Assembly: GCA_051652645.1 (NCBI GenBank)
Contig: JBOFUP010000023.1
Coordinates: forward strand, 1-47,449
Source: UBA7332 sp051652645
Lineage (GTDB): Bacteria; Bacteroidota; Bacteroidia; Bacteroidales; UBA7332
Direction: 5' to 3'
DNA: 47,449 bases
Below the pieces are notes generated by a model, which was not told the origin of the DNA, searched no databases, and worked only from the letters and a program-made list of their open reading frames with translations. This document shows positions 33,609 to 43,230 of the stretch, in pieces. Each line of letters begins with the position of its first letter. Position 1 is the first letter of the stretch. The position numbers were made by a program, and so were the translations under genes.

Positions 33609-35299
33609 TAATTCTCAATTTTATATATTCCAACTGAAAGAGCTGGTGTGTTAACTGTTATTTTTTGATTAGAGTAACGAATCTTCTGTTTAACTCCTCC
33701 TACGCTCTCAACTAGAGTAGATATTCTATTAAATGGTTTAACGTACTCTCTCGTTGTTTTGATATCTTTACCAGTAGGATTAATACATACAATAATACGC
33801 TCATCACCAATACTACGTTCATAAATCATAGGGTAGGGGTTGTTGCCTTTTGTTATAAACTCTATATTACCCTTACAAGCTAATGCAGGGAATTCCTCTC
33901 TTAGCCTAAGTAGTTTTCTGACGTAGTTAAGAGTAGAGTTTAATTCAGACTCTTGACTTTCTACGTTTGGACGATCTTCAAGATCGTCAATAGGTAGATA
34001 GTAATTTTCTGTTGAGGTGGAAGAGAATCCAGCTCCAACACTATTGTCCCACTGCATAGGTGTTCTTGATCCCGCTCTATTACCACTTTTGAGTTGGCTC
34101 CCCTCTTTATTAGGTAAATTATCTATAAATCTCATTCCTATCTCATCGCCATAATAGATGCATGGTACACCAGGCTGAGTCAGAAAGAATGTTAGAGCGG
34201 CCCGTACCTCCTCTTCACTATCTCTTCTTCCACAACGAATTCTCTGGAAATCATGATTACCAGTAGGAATACATATATGTCCATCATTACGTGCAACATT
34301 GATACAATCATATAGATTTTCTATATATTTTACTGCAGATCCCTCTCCCTTAATATCGAAATAACATGTGTCACGTCTGTATGTCCCTATTTCATTAAAG
34401 ATTAATTCCCTATATCCAGTACGACCAAAGTGAATTATGAAATCCATCATGAATCCAACCTTAAGAGCTTTTTGTGGATTACTCCACTCGGCAAGAAGTA
34501 TACCATCTGGATAAAGCTCCTGGAATTTTCTTCGTATCTCATTCCAAAGAGCAGTTGTGCCAACCATGTCTGGGTCATTTTTAATTAGAGACCCAGCCAT
34601 GTCTACTCTGAATCCATCACAACCCATCTGCATCCAATAGTTCATGATATTAATTAGCTCAAGTTTAGTAGCAGTAGGACCAGGAGCTGTAACCTCCTCC
34701 TCCCATGGATTATTGGGGTCAGGATTACCATAGCCATAGTTCAAAGCAGGTTGACAATCGAAATAATTTTTTCTGTATGATCCATTTCTATCGAATTCCC
34801 CTTTAACAAATCTGTCAGGACAAATAGTAGAGTCATTAGTCCAAATGTATCTATTACTATAAGTATTATTACTTTTCTGTTGTGAAAATTTGAACCATTG
34901 AGATTGATCAGAGGTGTGACCGGCCACAAGATCTAGGACAACCCTCATACCTCGATTGTGAGCCTCATCAAAAAGATTCCTAAGGTCATCATTATTTCCA
35001 TACCGTGGAGCCACTCTATAGAAGTCTATTACATCATATCCGGCATCCATAAATGCTGAATGATAGCATGGGTTTAACCAGATTGTATTACAACCAATAG
35101 ACTTTATATAGTCTAATCTTTGAATTATTCCTTTAATATCTCCAATGCCATCACCATCACTGTCTTGAAAGCTCTGTGGATATATTTGATAGAATACACT
35201 CTTCTCTATCCACGCAGGAAGAGTAAAATCTCTGGCAGATGCTTTAGATATACCCAAACAAGCGATTGATAATAGTGCAACTTTTAATAAATATCTCAT
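33608..35299 (-). CDS. Secreted GH13-family alpha-glucosidase/amylase
   Basis: A 563-residue enzyme with signal peptide (1-22) and the GH13 barrel, beginning WIEKSVFYQIYPQSFQDSDGDG as oligo-1,6-glucosidases and trehalose-synthase-like enzymes do. Catalytic residues: nucleophile Asp233 (GFRVDMAG), acid Glu271 (LLAEWSNP) and Asp350 (TGNHDFQR). Region I is DLVAGHTS, with Ala-Gly where Val-Asn is usual. A C-terminal beta domain follows about residue 465. It probably cuts alpha-1,6 or alpha-1,4 links in the imported or bound glucan; specificity is not readable. It lies between susD and the GH65 gene. Confidence 0.9.
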   Translation of the reverse strand: MRYLLKVALLSIACLGISKASARDFTLPAWIEKSVFYQIYPQSFQDSDGDGIGDIKGIIQRLDYIKSIGCNTIWLNPCYHSAFMDAGYDVIDFYRVAPRYGNNDDLRNLFDEAHNRGMRVVLDLVAGHTSDQSQWFKFSQQKSNNTYSNRYIWTNDSTICPDRFVKGEFDRNGSYRKNYFDCQPALNYGYGNPDPNNPWEEEVTAPGPTATKLELINIMNYWMQMGCDGFRVDMAGSLIKNDPDMVGTTALWNEIRRKFQELYPDGILLAEWSNPQKALKVGFMMDFIIHFGRTGYRELIFNEIGTYRRDTCYFDIKGEGSAVKYIENLYDCINVARNDGHICIPTGNHDFQRIRCGRRDSEEEVRAALTFFLTQPGVPCIYYGDEIGMRFIDNLPNKEGSQLKSGNRAGSRTPMQWDNSVGAGFSSTSTENYYLPIDDLEDRPNVESQESELNSTLNYVRKLLRLREEFPALACKGNIEFITKGNNPYPMIYERSIGDERIIVCINPTGKDIKTTREYVKPFNRISTLVESVGGVKQKIRYSNQKITVNTPALSVGIYKIEN

Positions 35300-35323
35300 T
35301 TATATCTTTTGAGTTAATAATTT

Positions 35324-35363
35324 GATTAGGGGGGATTCCAATACTTGATACCCCTCCCTAATC
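35324..35363 (-). terminator. Hairpin between susD and the GH13 gene
   Basis: GATTAGGGGGG and CCCCTCCCTAATC pair with one mismatch or bulge around a loop of about 15 bases. No T-run follows on the minus strand, so it looks more like an attenuator or mRNA stability element lowering expression of the enzymes relative to SusCD. Confidence 0.5.
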
Positions 35364-35389
35364 TATCTAATAATAAAAGGACTACATAC

Positions 35390-36955
35390 CTACTCGTATC
35401 TATCACTATTTTGTGTAAGCTCAGGATTTGCCTCCATAGCACTTAGAGGGATAGGTAGAAGTATCTTGTAAGGTTCAGAAGATGGCTTCTCAAATCTAGC
35501 CTCACAGTACTTATTGTATCTAACCATATCATTTCTTCTTGATGGTCCGTCCCAATAGAACTCATAACCTCGCTCGTTATATATCTTCTCAAGAGAAAAC
35601 TCCTCAAGAGTGTATGCTTTAACATTACGCTTTTCACGTATTGTGTTCATATCACTTAATGCCTCTGTAATTGCACCTTTTCTATATTTGGCTTCTGCTC
35701 TCATTAGGTAAACATCTGTTAGGCGATAGTATTGGAAGTCATTCTCACTCTTGTTTCCATAAGTAGACTTTGGATCTGGAGCATATTTAACAACTCTAGC
35801 TCCTTGTTCCTCAGTTGAGTTTTGTACGCTAAACTCAGGAGTATAGATTAGGTCCTCTCCAGTACGTGTTTTTAACTTGTTTCCATTAATATCATACTGT
35901 TGACCAACCAATACTCCTAGATTAAATCCAATTTGATCCTTAAGGCGATTATCTTGGAATCTAGGATCAGTAGTATCCCAATTATTTAAAAAATCAGGGG
36001 TTGTACAACAACCATTCCACATACCCTTGAATGAGCCAAATGTTTGATTGTAGTGTAAGGTAATGTTTAACCAATCGATCCCATTCAATCCAGCCGTCAT
36101 GTTGAATATTATTGGTAGTATAGTCTCTGTCTGGTTGGAATAGTTCTCATTAAATGCTTGGTATAGTTTCCAATAGTCATCAGCAAGAACATACTTTCCC
36201 GAATTTATTATAGCATCACATAGTTCAATAGTCTCATCCCACTTACCAATGCCATCAATAAAAGTAGGAGCCGTTCCAGTGTATACTTGATTGTTTAGAT
36301 AGAGTTTAGCTAATAGCATTTGCGCTGCGGCTTTAGTTATTCTTCCATATGGAACATCATTTTTCTCTTTGAGGTTTGGTATTATATCTTTCAGATCAGA
36401 TTCAATACGCGAGATTGCTTCAGCTCTATTATATATTTTAGGTTGAGTCGAGTAGTCCAGTTCAGTGTACTCCCTCATAGGAAATTTTCCGAAACAATCC
36501 ATCAGATGGTACATACATAACGCTCGAATAAATAGTGCCTCATTCATATAACCTCTAACCTCGTCATTCTGTTGAAGTTTAGAAAGATACTGAAGGCTAG
36601 TATTACACTTTGTTATTCCAAGCATGAAACTGTTCCAAGCATTCTTTATATATGTGTTACGACTATCATATTCATGTGTAAAGAGAGTTCTATAGTTTGA
36701 ATTGTTCCAATCAGTACCTCTAGTAGGAAAAAGCATTTCATCAGTAACACTTTCAAGAACTAGCCAAACACCGCTACGACTTTGTAAATCCCGGAGGTAG
36801 GCGTATGATGGAGCTATTAACATTTGAGCATTCTTACTATCAGAGACTACACCTGATCCATCTTGCTCATTTAATATTTTCTCTTGTAGATCAGTACAGC
36901 TTGTCAAAAAACATGCGGACATGATAGTCCCTATCATTATATATTTTTTTTTCAT
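35390..36955 (-). CDS. SusD-like glycan-binding lipoprotein
   Basis: A 521-residue SusD/RagB family lipoprotein, a lid on the SusC channel that captures the glycan at the cell surface. The ATG at 36955 gives MKKKYIMIGTIMSACFLTSC with lipobox Cys20; the longer frame to 37006 overlaps susC and has no signal sequence at its start. Family marks are the N-terminal helical segment (GVWLVLESVTDEML), a tetratricopeptide-like core, and the C-terminal YEFYWDGPSRRNDMVRYNKY and LLPIPLSAMEANPELTQN. It lies 28 bases after susC. Confidence 0.95.
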   Translation of the reverse strand: MKKKYIMIGTIMSACFLTSCTDLQEKILNEQDGSGVVSDSKNAQMLIAPSYAYLRDLQSRSGVWLVLESVTDEMLFPTRGTDWNNSNYRTLFTHEYDSRNTYIKNAWNSFMLGITKCNTSLQYLSKLQQNDEVRGYMNEALFIRALCMYHLMDCFGKFPMREYTELDYSTQPKIYNRAEAISRIESDLKDIIPNLKEKNDVPYGRITKAAAQMLLAKLYLNNQVYTGTAPTFIDGIGKWDETIELCDAIINSGKYVLADDYWKLYQAFNENYSNQTETILPIIFNMTAGLNGIDWLNITLHYNQTFGSFKGMWNGCCTTPDFLNNWDTTDPRFQDNRLKDQIGFNLGVLVGQQYDINGNKLKTRTGEDLIYTPEFSVQNSTEEQGARVVKYAPDPKSTYGNKSENDFQYYRLTDVYLMRAEAKYRKGAITEALSDMNTIREKRNVKAYTLEEFSLEKIYNERGYEFYWDGPSRRNDMVRYNKYCEARFEKPSSEPYKILLPIPLSAMEANPELTQNSDRYE

Positions 36956-36983
36956 CTTATTATTAATAATAGTAGTAAATAGA

Positions 36984-39900
36984 TTAGAAATCAATAGAAG
37001 CTCCAAAACTATAACTTCTAGCCATAGGGTATGAGGTCCATCCTATACCTAATGATGGTACTCCATTGCTCACGCGACTAGCATTGACCTCAGGGTCATA
37101 TCCACTATATCCTGTGATAACGAAAAGGTTATTACCAGTAAGTGTTACCCGTATGTTACTTATCCATTTCTTACTCTTTAAAGGTACATTATAACCTATA
37201 GTTGCATTGCTTAGTCTTAGGTATGAGCCATCTTCTATATATCTACTAGAATAGTCAAGAACATTATCGAATGATTCAGGTAGTTTTGTTGCACTTGTTG
37301 TGGTATTAAAACCTTTGGAAAATAGACTTAAGTTATCTAGGACATTGGCTAAATTATTGTAAACATCATTACCAACAACACCATTGAAGAATAAGCTAAG
37401 ATCAAATCTTCGCCATGATAAAGTAGTGTTTAGGTTGATTGAGAAGTCTGGTTGAGCATTACCTATACACTTCTCAACTCTTTTTCCGCTCTCATCTGTT
37501 GTGTAAATACTTTTCCCTTCTTCATCAAAACCTAGGAATTCATAACCCCAAAATGTGCCAATTGGATAGCCACTTTTTATCACCTGAGAGGTGAAGCCAT
37601 CAATACCAGGTCCACTAGGTTTTCCTGTTGTAATTGAGCTCATTGGTAAATTCTCAACTCTGTTCTTGATTCTTGAGAAGTTTACACCAGCGCTCCAATT
37701 CCAATTTTTTGAATCAATTATTACTCCATTTAGCCCTATCTCCCAACCATGGTTAATAATTTTCATATTAGGTACATTTCTCCAAACCATTGTGGTTGGA
37801 GCAGGAGAAATTGAGTATACCTCTAGAAGTACATCCCTAGTTGTTTTTGAGAAGTAATCAATAGTACCAGTTAGTCTATTATTCAGGACTCCAAAGTCAA
37901 GACCAGCATTTATCTGTTCTGTACGCTCCCACTTTAAATCAGGGTTTGGAGTGCGTGTAAGTGTTATCCCGGGTACAACATTTGAACCACCATCAATAAT
38001 AGCCCCCCCAGTACTACCCAACATTACTTGAGATATTTTATTGGGTATCTCTTGATTACCAGTTATACCCCAGCTAGTACGTAGTTTAAGGTTGTTTAAA
38101 AATTCAAATCTCTTAATAAAATCTTCTTCGCTAATTCTCCATGCAAGAGCTGCTGAAGGGAAATAACCATATTTATTATTCTCACCAAACTTAGTAGAAC
38201 CATCGGCTCGGAGGTTAACCGTCAATAGATACTTCTCCATTAAGTTGTAGTTTATCCGACCAAAGAAAGATTGTAGCTCATTAACTGTAACATTAGAAGT
38301 CCCAACTATCTGTTTGTTTTTACCGAAGGCCAGATCGTATATGTAATCTATATCGTCTACTTCAAAGCCATTTACAGAAATCCCATATCTATAGTTATGA
38401 AATTTTTGGTATGAGTGGCCTGCAAGAAGATTGAAACGGTGTTTAGATCCAAGATTAAAGTTATAGGTTAAATAGTTCTCTATTAGGAAGCTACTTCCTT
38501 CAACATTATTAATATCAACTGTACCATTGTCTGTAAGGTAAGTTAACTCTTTATCTTGTGTTACTTTTCTCGTTGCTTTCATCTCATCAAATGCAACATT
38601 CATCTTATACTTAAGATCTTTCCATATCTCTAGAGTACCAGCTATGTTGGCGAGTAATCTGTCAGTTTGAGTGCGATCGTTTGTAAGGTTTATCATAGCT
38701 AGAGGATTTCTAACATCCTTGCTATATTGATAGTAACTACCATCTTCTTTGTAAATAGGTAGTGTTGGGTTAACTTTTAATGAAGATAGAAGAACATCCC
38801 CCTCGAATCCTCCAGATTCACCAATTGGAACTCGTCTGTCATTTGTGCGGCTTGCAGTTATACTAGCCTCTAGATTAAGTTTATCGTTGAATGTCTTCTG
38901 ACTTACATAGAAACGCCCGGTAAACTTCTCCATACCAGAGCGTTTGATAATACCCTCTTGATCTTGATATCCTAATGACGCACGATAATTACCACTTTTT
39001 AAACCTCCACTCATTGAGAGGTTGTGGTTTTGCGAAAATGCTTTTCTGAAGATTTCATCTTGCCAATTAACACTTGCTCCACCATCCTCTATTGTAACTC
39101 CTTTTTCTGCAGCAAATGCTCTATATTGATCAGCACTCAACATATCATATTGTTTAGGGAGATGAGATAGAGATGCATAGGCAGAATAGCTGACTTGACT
39201 TTGACCCTCAGTGCCTTTCTTTGTCGTTATCATAATAACACCATTTGCTCCTCTTGCTCCATAGATGGCTGTGGCAGAAGCATCCTTGAGGATATCTATA
39301 GATTCTATGTCATCAGGGTTTAAGAAGTTCAATGGGTTTTTTGATCCACTGCTACCCACTCCTGCTATACTAGCACCAGATGGTTGTTGGTCATCAGAGA
39401 CATCTAATGGAACACCATCAACTACATAGAGAGGATCTTGTCCAGAACGAATAGAATTAGAGCCTCGAACTCGGATAGTCGCACCACCACCAGGCTCACC
39501 ACCATTATTAGTTATATTAACTCCGGAGACTCTACCTTGAATAAGTTGAGAAGGAGATGTTACAAGCCCTTTATTAAAATCCTTTGACTTAATTGCAGAT
39601 ACCGATCCCGTAAGATCACTCTTTCTCATAGTACCATAACCTACAACGACTACCTCATTGAGCTCCTCAGCATCTAGAGTAAGAGAAACTATCATATCAG
39701 ATAAAGCTTTTCTATCTTGTTTCTTATATCCAATATATGAGAACTCTAATGTTGCACCTTCACTTGTTTGAAGTGAATATTTCCCATCAATATCTGTAAC
39801 TGTTCCTTCACTTTTTCCTTTTACCATCACACTAACGCCAATCATAGGCTCACCATTCTCATCTTTTACAATTCCAGATGTAAGAATGTTTTTCCCTTGA

Positions 39901-40286
39901 TCATTATTACCTTTGATAGAAAATATAATAATCTGTCTATTGGATATTTCATATCCCAATGAGCTACCTTTAAGTAATTGTGTCAATATCTGATTTATAT
40001 CAGATGATGTGATAGAGATAGATATTGTTTTAGTTAGATCTATAGTAGTACTATTATATACAAATATATATTTACTCTGTTTTTCAATATTCTCCAATAC
40101 ATCCTTAATAGGTCTGTTTGATGAGTTGATGACAATAGGTTTATCTTCTCGTATAGTTGTTTGTATAGCCTCAGATGCTACTATTGGCATTATCTGAGCA
40201 CTAGATAAGAAAATAATAGAGCTTGCAATGAATAGCTTTCGGCAGAATGGTTTTGATGGTCTTCTGCGATAATATTGTTCTTCCAT
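36984..40286 (-). CDS. SusC/RagA TonB-linked outer membrane transporter with STN domain
   Basis: A 1100-residue TonB-dependent porin. After the signal peptide (about 15-39) comes an STN (secretin/TonB short N-terminal) domain (about 45-120), then a carboxypeptidase-like repeat domain (SGIVKDENGEPMIGVSVMVKG), the plug (VVVGYGTMRKSDLTGSVSAI, DPLYVVDGVPLD) and the beta-barrel ending SFGASIDF with a terminal Phe. The STN domain signals to a FecR-type anti-sigma factor, whose gene is just upstream. It takes up the glycan bound by SusD. Two TTTATTCATA copies occur in the 96-base gap before it. Confidence 0.96.
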   Translation of the reverse strand: MEEQYYRRRPSKPFCRKLFIASSIIFLSSAQIMPIVASEAIQTTIREDKPIVINSSNRPIKDVLENIEKQSKYIFVYNSTTIDLTKTISISITSSDINQILTQLLKGSSLGYEISNRQIIIFSIKGNNDQGKNILTSGIVKDENGEPMIGVSVMVKGKSEGTVTDIDGKYSLQTSEGATLEFSYIGYKKQDRKALSDMIVSLTLDAEELNEVVVVGYGTMRKSDLTGSVSAIKSKDFNKGLVTSPSQLIQGRVSGVNITNNGGEPGGGATIRVRGSNSIRSGQDPLYVVDGVPLDVSDDQQPSGASIAGVGSSGSKNPLNFLNPDDIESIDILKDASATAIYGARGANGVIMITTKKGTEGQSQVSYSAYASLSHLPKQYDMLSADQYRAFAAEKGVTIEDGGASVNWQDEIFRKAFSQNHNLSMSGGLKSGNYRASLGYQDQEGIIKRSGMEKFTGRFYVSQKTFNDKLNLEASITASRTNDRRVPIGESGGFEGDVLLSSLKVNPTLPIYKEDGSYYQYSKDVRNPLAMINLTNDRTQTDRLLANIAGTLEIWKDLKYKMNVAFDEMKATRKVTQDKELTYLTDNGTVDINNVEGSSFLIENYLTYNFNLGSKHRFNLLAGHSYQKFHNYRYGISVNGFEVDDIDYIYDLAFGKNKQIVGTSNVTVNELQSFFGRINYNLMEKYLLTVNLRADGSTKFGENNKYGYFPSAALAWRISEEDFIKRFEFLNNLKLRTSWGITGNQEIPNKISQVMLGSTGGAIIDGGSNVVPGITLTRTPNPDLKWERTEQINAGLDFGVLNNRLTGTIDYFSKTTRDVLLEVYSISPAPTTMVWRNVPNMKIINHGWEIGLNGVIIDSKNWNWSAGVNFSRIKNRVENLPMSSITTGKPSGPGIDGFTSQVIKSGYPIGTFWGYEFLGFDEEGKSIYTTDESGKRVEKCIGNAQPDFSINLNTTLSWRRFDLSLFFNGVVGNDVYNNLANVLDNLSLFSKGFNTTTSATKLPESFDNVLDYSSRYIEDGSYLRLSNATIGYNVPLKSKKWISNIRVTLTGNNLFVITGYSGYDPEVNASRVSNGVPSLGIGWTSYPMARSYSFGASIDF

Positions 40287-40317
40287 TTTTAAATTAGATT
40301 TATTTTGATTACTAAAG

Positions 40318-40367
40318 TTTATTCATAATGAATTATACTCACTTTTCACTTGTATTATTTATTCATA
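40318..40367. promoter_or_regulatory. Repeats in the susC promoter region
   Basis: TTTATTCATA occurs at 40318-40327 and 40358-40367 (40-bp spacing). The first copy is part of a 13-bp inverted repeat ATTCATAATGAAT (40321-40333). These could belong to an ECF-sigma promoter or operator. Confidence 0.3.
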
Positions 40368-40382
40368 GGCTATTGGTTATGG

Positions 40383-41471
40383 TTAATTATTAGATTCAAC
40401 TATTCTATATCCGTTTTCTTGTCTATACTTTATTGGAGCAATCCTAGATAACATCTCAAGTAATTCATCAACAGATATACTAATATCTAGTTTGCCATTA
40501 ATGAAAAATTTATCCATCTCTTTTGTGTTATAAACTATATGTATTCTATATATAGACTCTATTTTCTTTAATATTTGGCTTAGGGATTCATCTTGCATTA
40601 GAATAATATCTTCTCTCCATGATAATAGTTCCAGAGAGTTAACATTATTAATTTTTGTTGAGCTATACTCTGATCTATTGTAGCGGTACATCTCATTAGG
40701 CATTATTATGGTACTCATTCCTTGAGCTGGTGTAACTTCAACCTTGCCTGAGACTAAGAGTACAGATGACTCCAGATTATTAGGGTATGCAGATACTAAG
40801 AATTCAGTACCAATCACTGAAATTTCTAGATCTTTGGTCTCTGTGATGAATGATCGCTTATTATCCTTTTGAACTCTGAGATATGCTTCGCCTTCAAGAA
40901 AAAGATGACGCTTATTATCTTTGAATTTCAAGGGAAAGGTAAGTTTTGATCCTTCACGTACTGTTACTATCGAGTTGTCAGCAAGTGTAATCTCTGTCTT
41001 CATACCCTTTGGGACGGCAATTTGTAGATATGTATTATCACTGGATGGAACAGATAGTTTAAATAATGATTTCCCATATGTGGAGATGTCTATTTGATTA
41101 GAATTCGGTAAACAGATTAGATCAACATTATCTGCTAACTCAACTCTTTGTCCATCAATGTGAAGGGTTAAGGTCCTTAATGTGTCAATATGTACCAGAT
41201 TAGCCATACGTTCAAAAGGAGAAGATATTCTATTTAAGGTTATAATAGTAACTCCAGAAATAATAACAAGCATCAATACAGCAGCATATTTCATCCAAAT
41301 AGTCCTCCTCTTAATCTGACGTTTAAGAGTTAACTTCTCGATTTCTGACCACATAGCTTCTCTATCCTCTTTATTTAGATGAGGTTCGCTCATAGCTATA
41401 ACTTTCTTAATCTCACTTATATTTATTTCATTTAGCATATCCTTTTTTGTTTTCATATCATTTTTATTCAT
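40383..41471 (-). CDS. FecR-family anti-sigma factor
   Basis: A 362-residue inner-membrane anti-sigma factor. The cytoplasmic N-terminus (1-60) should hold the ECF sigma; one membrane helix follows (about 61-79), then a periplasmic FecR domain (about 125-250, with LADNSIVTVREGSKLTFPLKF split by turns) and a C-terminal DUF4974 domain (about 290-360) that contacts the STN domain of SusC. ATG 41471 is preferred over a TTG at 41507; ATG 41456 is also possible. A -7-like TATACTTG lies at 41482-41489. It heads the operon FecR-susC-susD-GH13-GH65. Confidence 0.92.
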   Translation of the reverse strand: MNKNDMKTKKDMLNEINISEIKKVIAMSEPHLNKEDREAMWSEIEKLTLKRQIKRRTIWMKYAAVLMLVIISGVTIITLNRISSPFERMANLVHIDTLRTLTLHIDGQRVELADNVDLICLPNSNQIDISTYGKSLFKLSVPSSDNTYLQIAVPKGMKTEITLADNSIVTVREGSKLTFPLKFKDNKRHLFLEGEAYLRVQKDNKRSFITETKDLEISVIGTEFLVSAYPNNLESSVLLVSGKVEVTPAQGMSTIIMPNEMYRYNRSEYSSTKINNVNSLELLSWREDIILMQDESLSQILKKIESIYRIHIVYNTKEMDKFFINGKLDISISVDELLEMLSRIAPIKYRQENGYRIVESNN

Positions 41472-41583
41472 AACTACTATACAAGTATATTTACTTTTTG
41501 TACTCAATAAAAATCATCAATCTTGATTTATTTTTTAATATTGAGCTTTAATGAAGCCTCAGATTTATATAAAGAAGCTGTGT

Positions 41584-41645
41584 AATAAATTAAATAGGAG
41601 TCTCTTTCTGCATATAGCAGAGAAGAGACTCCTATTTAATTTATT
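41584..41645 (-). terminator. Long hairpin overlapping the glycerophosphodiesterase stop
   Basis: Arms 41584-41606 and 41623-41645 are 23-bp perfect complements, with CTGC/GCAG extending the stem after a one-base bulge. The right arm overlaps the stop codon (41644-41646). Confidence 0.75.
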
Positions 41646-42429
41646 ATTTGATTTGATTCTGTTTTATCAATTTGATTAGTGCATCTGGTCGGTCTGTTGT
41701 TATCCCTTTTATCAGAGGGTTTTCTATCATACGTTTCATATCTTCATCCTTGTTTACAGTCCAAACAAATAGAGGTAGTTTATTAACTATAAGCATATCT
41801 ACCAGCTCCTCATTTACTAGGCTGTAATGCACATTAAGAGACGTTAGGTTATTGCTCTTTACAATATCTAGTATCTCCTGGTTGCTATTTTTCTTGCCAC
41901 TCAAATAGAGAGTTGGAATTTTATGGAGTTGTTTTTGCGCTTCAACTAGTGATTGAGCGTTGAATGCGATGAATGTACAATCTTTTTGGCGTTTAGACTT
42001 TTTGATGATCTTCTTAATCTCAGGGAATGGGTTACCGCTTTCGCCTTTTTCCCAACAGCATTTTATCTCAATAAATATCTTTTTGCCCTTGGGAAGTATA
42101 GCTAATACCTCTTCCAATAATGGCATATACTCATCATCCTTTAATCTCAGCTCCTTTAGCTCAGCATATGTTGACTCTGGGACTATAAGGTTCTTATCTG
42201 CAACTCTTTTAGTATCTCTATCGTGAGTCACCACTATCTTCCTATCTTTCGTAACCCAAACATCAACCTCAATAGCGTCAGCGTCTAGTTCAAATGCATA
42301 CCTAAAAGCACTTAGAGTATTCTCTGGTTTATATGCAGAGGCACCACGATGTGCAACGACTAGAGGATTTTGCGCATTAGTTAATAGAGAGGATAATGTA
42401 ATTAATGTAGACAATATAAATATTCTCAT
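41644..42429 (-). CDS. Secreted glycerophosphodiester phosphodiesterase
   Basis: A 261-residue GDPD-family enzyme with signal peptide (1-19). It hydrolyses glycerophosphodiesters to glycerol-3-phosphate and an alcohol. The metal-binding and catalytic core is visible: VAHRGASAYKPENTLSAF (His and Arg-Gly), IEVDVWVTKDRKIVVTHD (Glu, Asp, second His). FIEIKC gives a further metal Glu. It starts 33 bases after the esterase stop and is probably in the same transcript. It may recycle phospholipid head groups. Confidence 0.92.
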   Translation of the reverse strand: MRIFILSTLITLSSLLTNAQNPLVVAHRGASAYKPENTLSAFRYAFELDADAIEVDVWVTKDRKIVVTHDRDTKRVADKNLIVPESTYAELKELRLKDDEYMPLLEEVLAILPKGKKIFIEIKCCWEKGESGNPFPEIKKIIKKSKRQKDCTFIAFNAQSLVEAQKQLHKIPTLYLSGKKNSNQEILDIVKSNNLTSLNVHYSLVNEELVDMLIVNKLPLFVWTVNKDEDMKRMIENPLIKGITTDRPDALIKLIKQNQIK

Positions 42430-42462
42430 GACGTCTTTTTATGGTTGTATATGTTGTGTTTT

Positions 42463-43230
42463 TTATCTCTTTTGTTTGAATATCCACTCTAGGAAGTCCT
42501 TTTCATTGAAAGCAGGGTTCCAACTGCCGTGGTTACATCCTGGGTACTCAATATATTCAACTTTAGTCCCTGCTTTTTTAAGAGCTTTATAAGCCTCACG
42601 TGATCCCTCAACAGGGACAATATTATCGGCATCACCGTGGAAAATACGGAAGCTAACATTTTCTATATTCTTGAGTTTGTCGGGATTAACCGTGCCACAA
42701 ATAGGCACAGCTGCTGCAAATGTTTTTGGGAAACGAGATACTATATCATAAGTACCCATTGCTCCCATTGATAGTCCTACAATATAGATTCTTTTGCTAT
42801 CGATTTCAGGAAGCGATATATATATATCAATCATCTCCTTAAGAGAGGCAAAGATTGGAGTTATATCATCACCTATTGGCATATCATTAGGCATTAATGA
42901 CTTTGGTCGTCCATTGAATGCCCAATAGCCACTTTCTGGACATTGAGGCATCAGAACGTACGCCGGATATTTATCTCTGTTAACTGGATTTGTGAACATA
43001 TTCGCACCATGTGTCATCTGCTTTACGTTGTCTGTACCTCTCTCACCAGCTCCATGAAGAAATAATACAAGAGGATAACTTTTCTTCTTAGAATTTGATG
43101 GAGGAGGAAGTTCGCGGTAGAGAATAGTATCCCCTTTTGATGATATATACTCTTTGGCTTTGAAGCCCTCTTGGCAATAGATGGATGTTGAGAAAAGGAG
43201 TGTTGAGAGTAAAGCTGTGACTATTTTCAT
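42463..43230 (-). CDS. Secreted alpha/beta-hydrolase (carboxylesterase/phospholipase-like)
   Basis: A 255-residue exported hydrolase; ATG 43230 gives a clear signal peptide (about 1-18). It has an oxyanion segment LFLHGAGERGTDN, nucleophile in GLSMGAMG, Asp in FHGDADNIVPV and His in GCNHGSWN, i.e. the full Ser-Asp-His triad. This architecture is shared by prolyl-oligopeptidase-like esterases and the esterase-LpqC/PHB-depolymerase group, some of which act on hemicellulose side chains. Substrate unknown. It precedes the GDPD gene. Confidence 0.85.
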   Translation of the reverse strand: MKIVTALLSTLLFSTSIYCQEGFKAKEYISSKGDTILYRELPPPSNSKKKSYPLVLFLHGAGERGTDNVKQMTHGANMFTNPVNRDKYPAYVLMPQCPESGYWAFNGRPKSLMPNDMPIGDDITPIFASLKEMIDIYISLPEIDSKRIYIVGLSMGAMGTYDIVSRFPKTFAAAVPICGTVNPDKLKNIENVSFRIFHGDADNIVPVEGSREAYKALKKAGTKVEYIEYPGCNHGSWNPAFNEKDFLEWIFKQKR

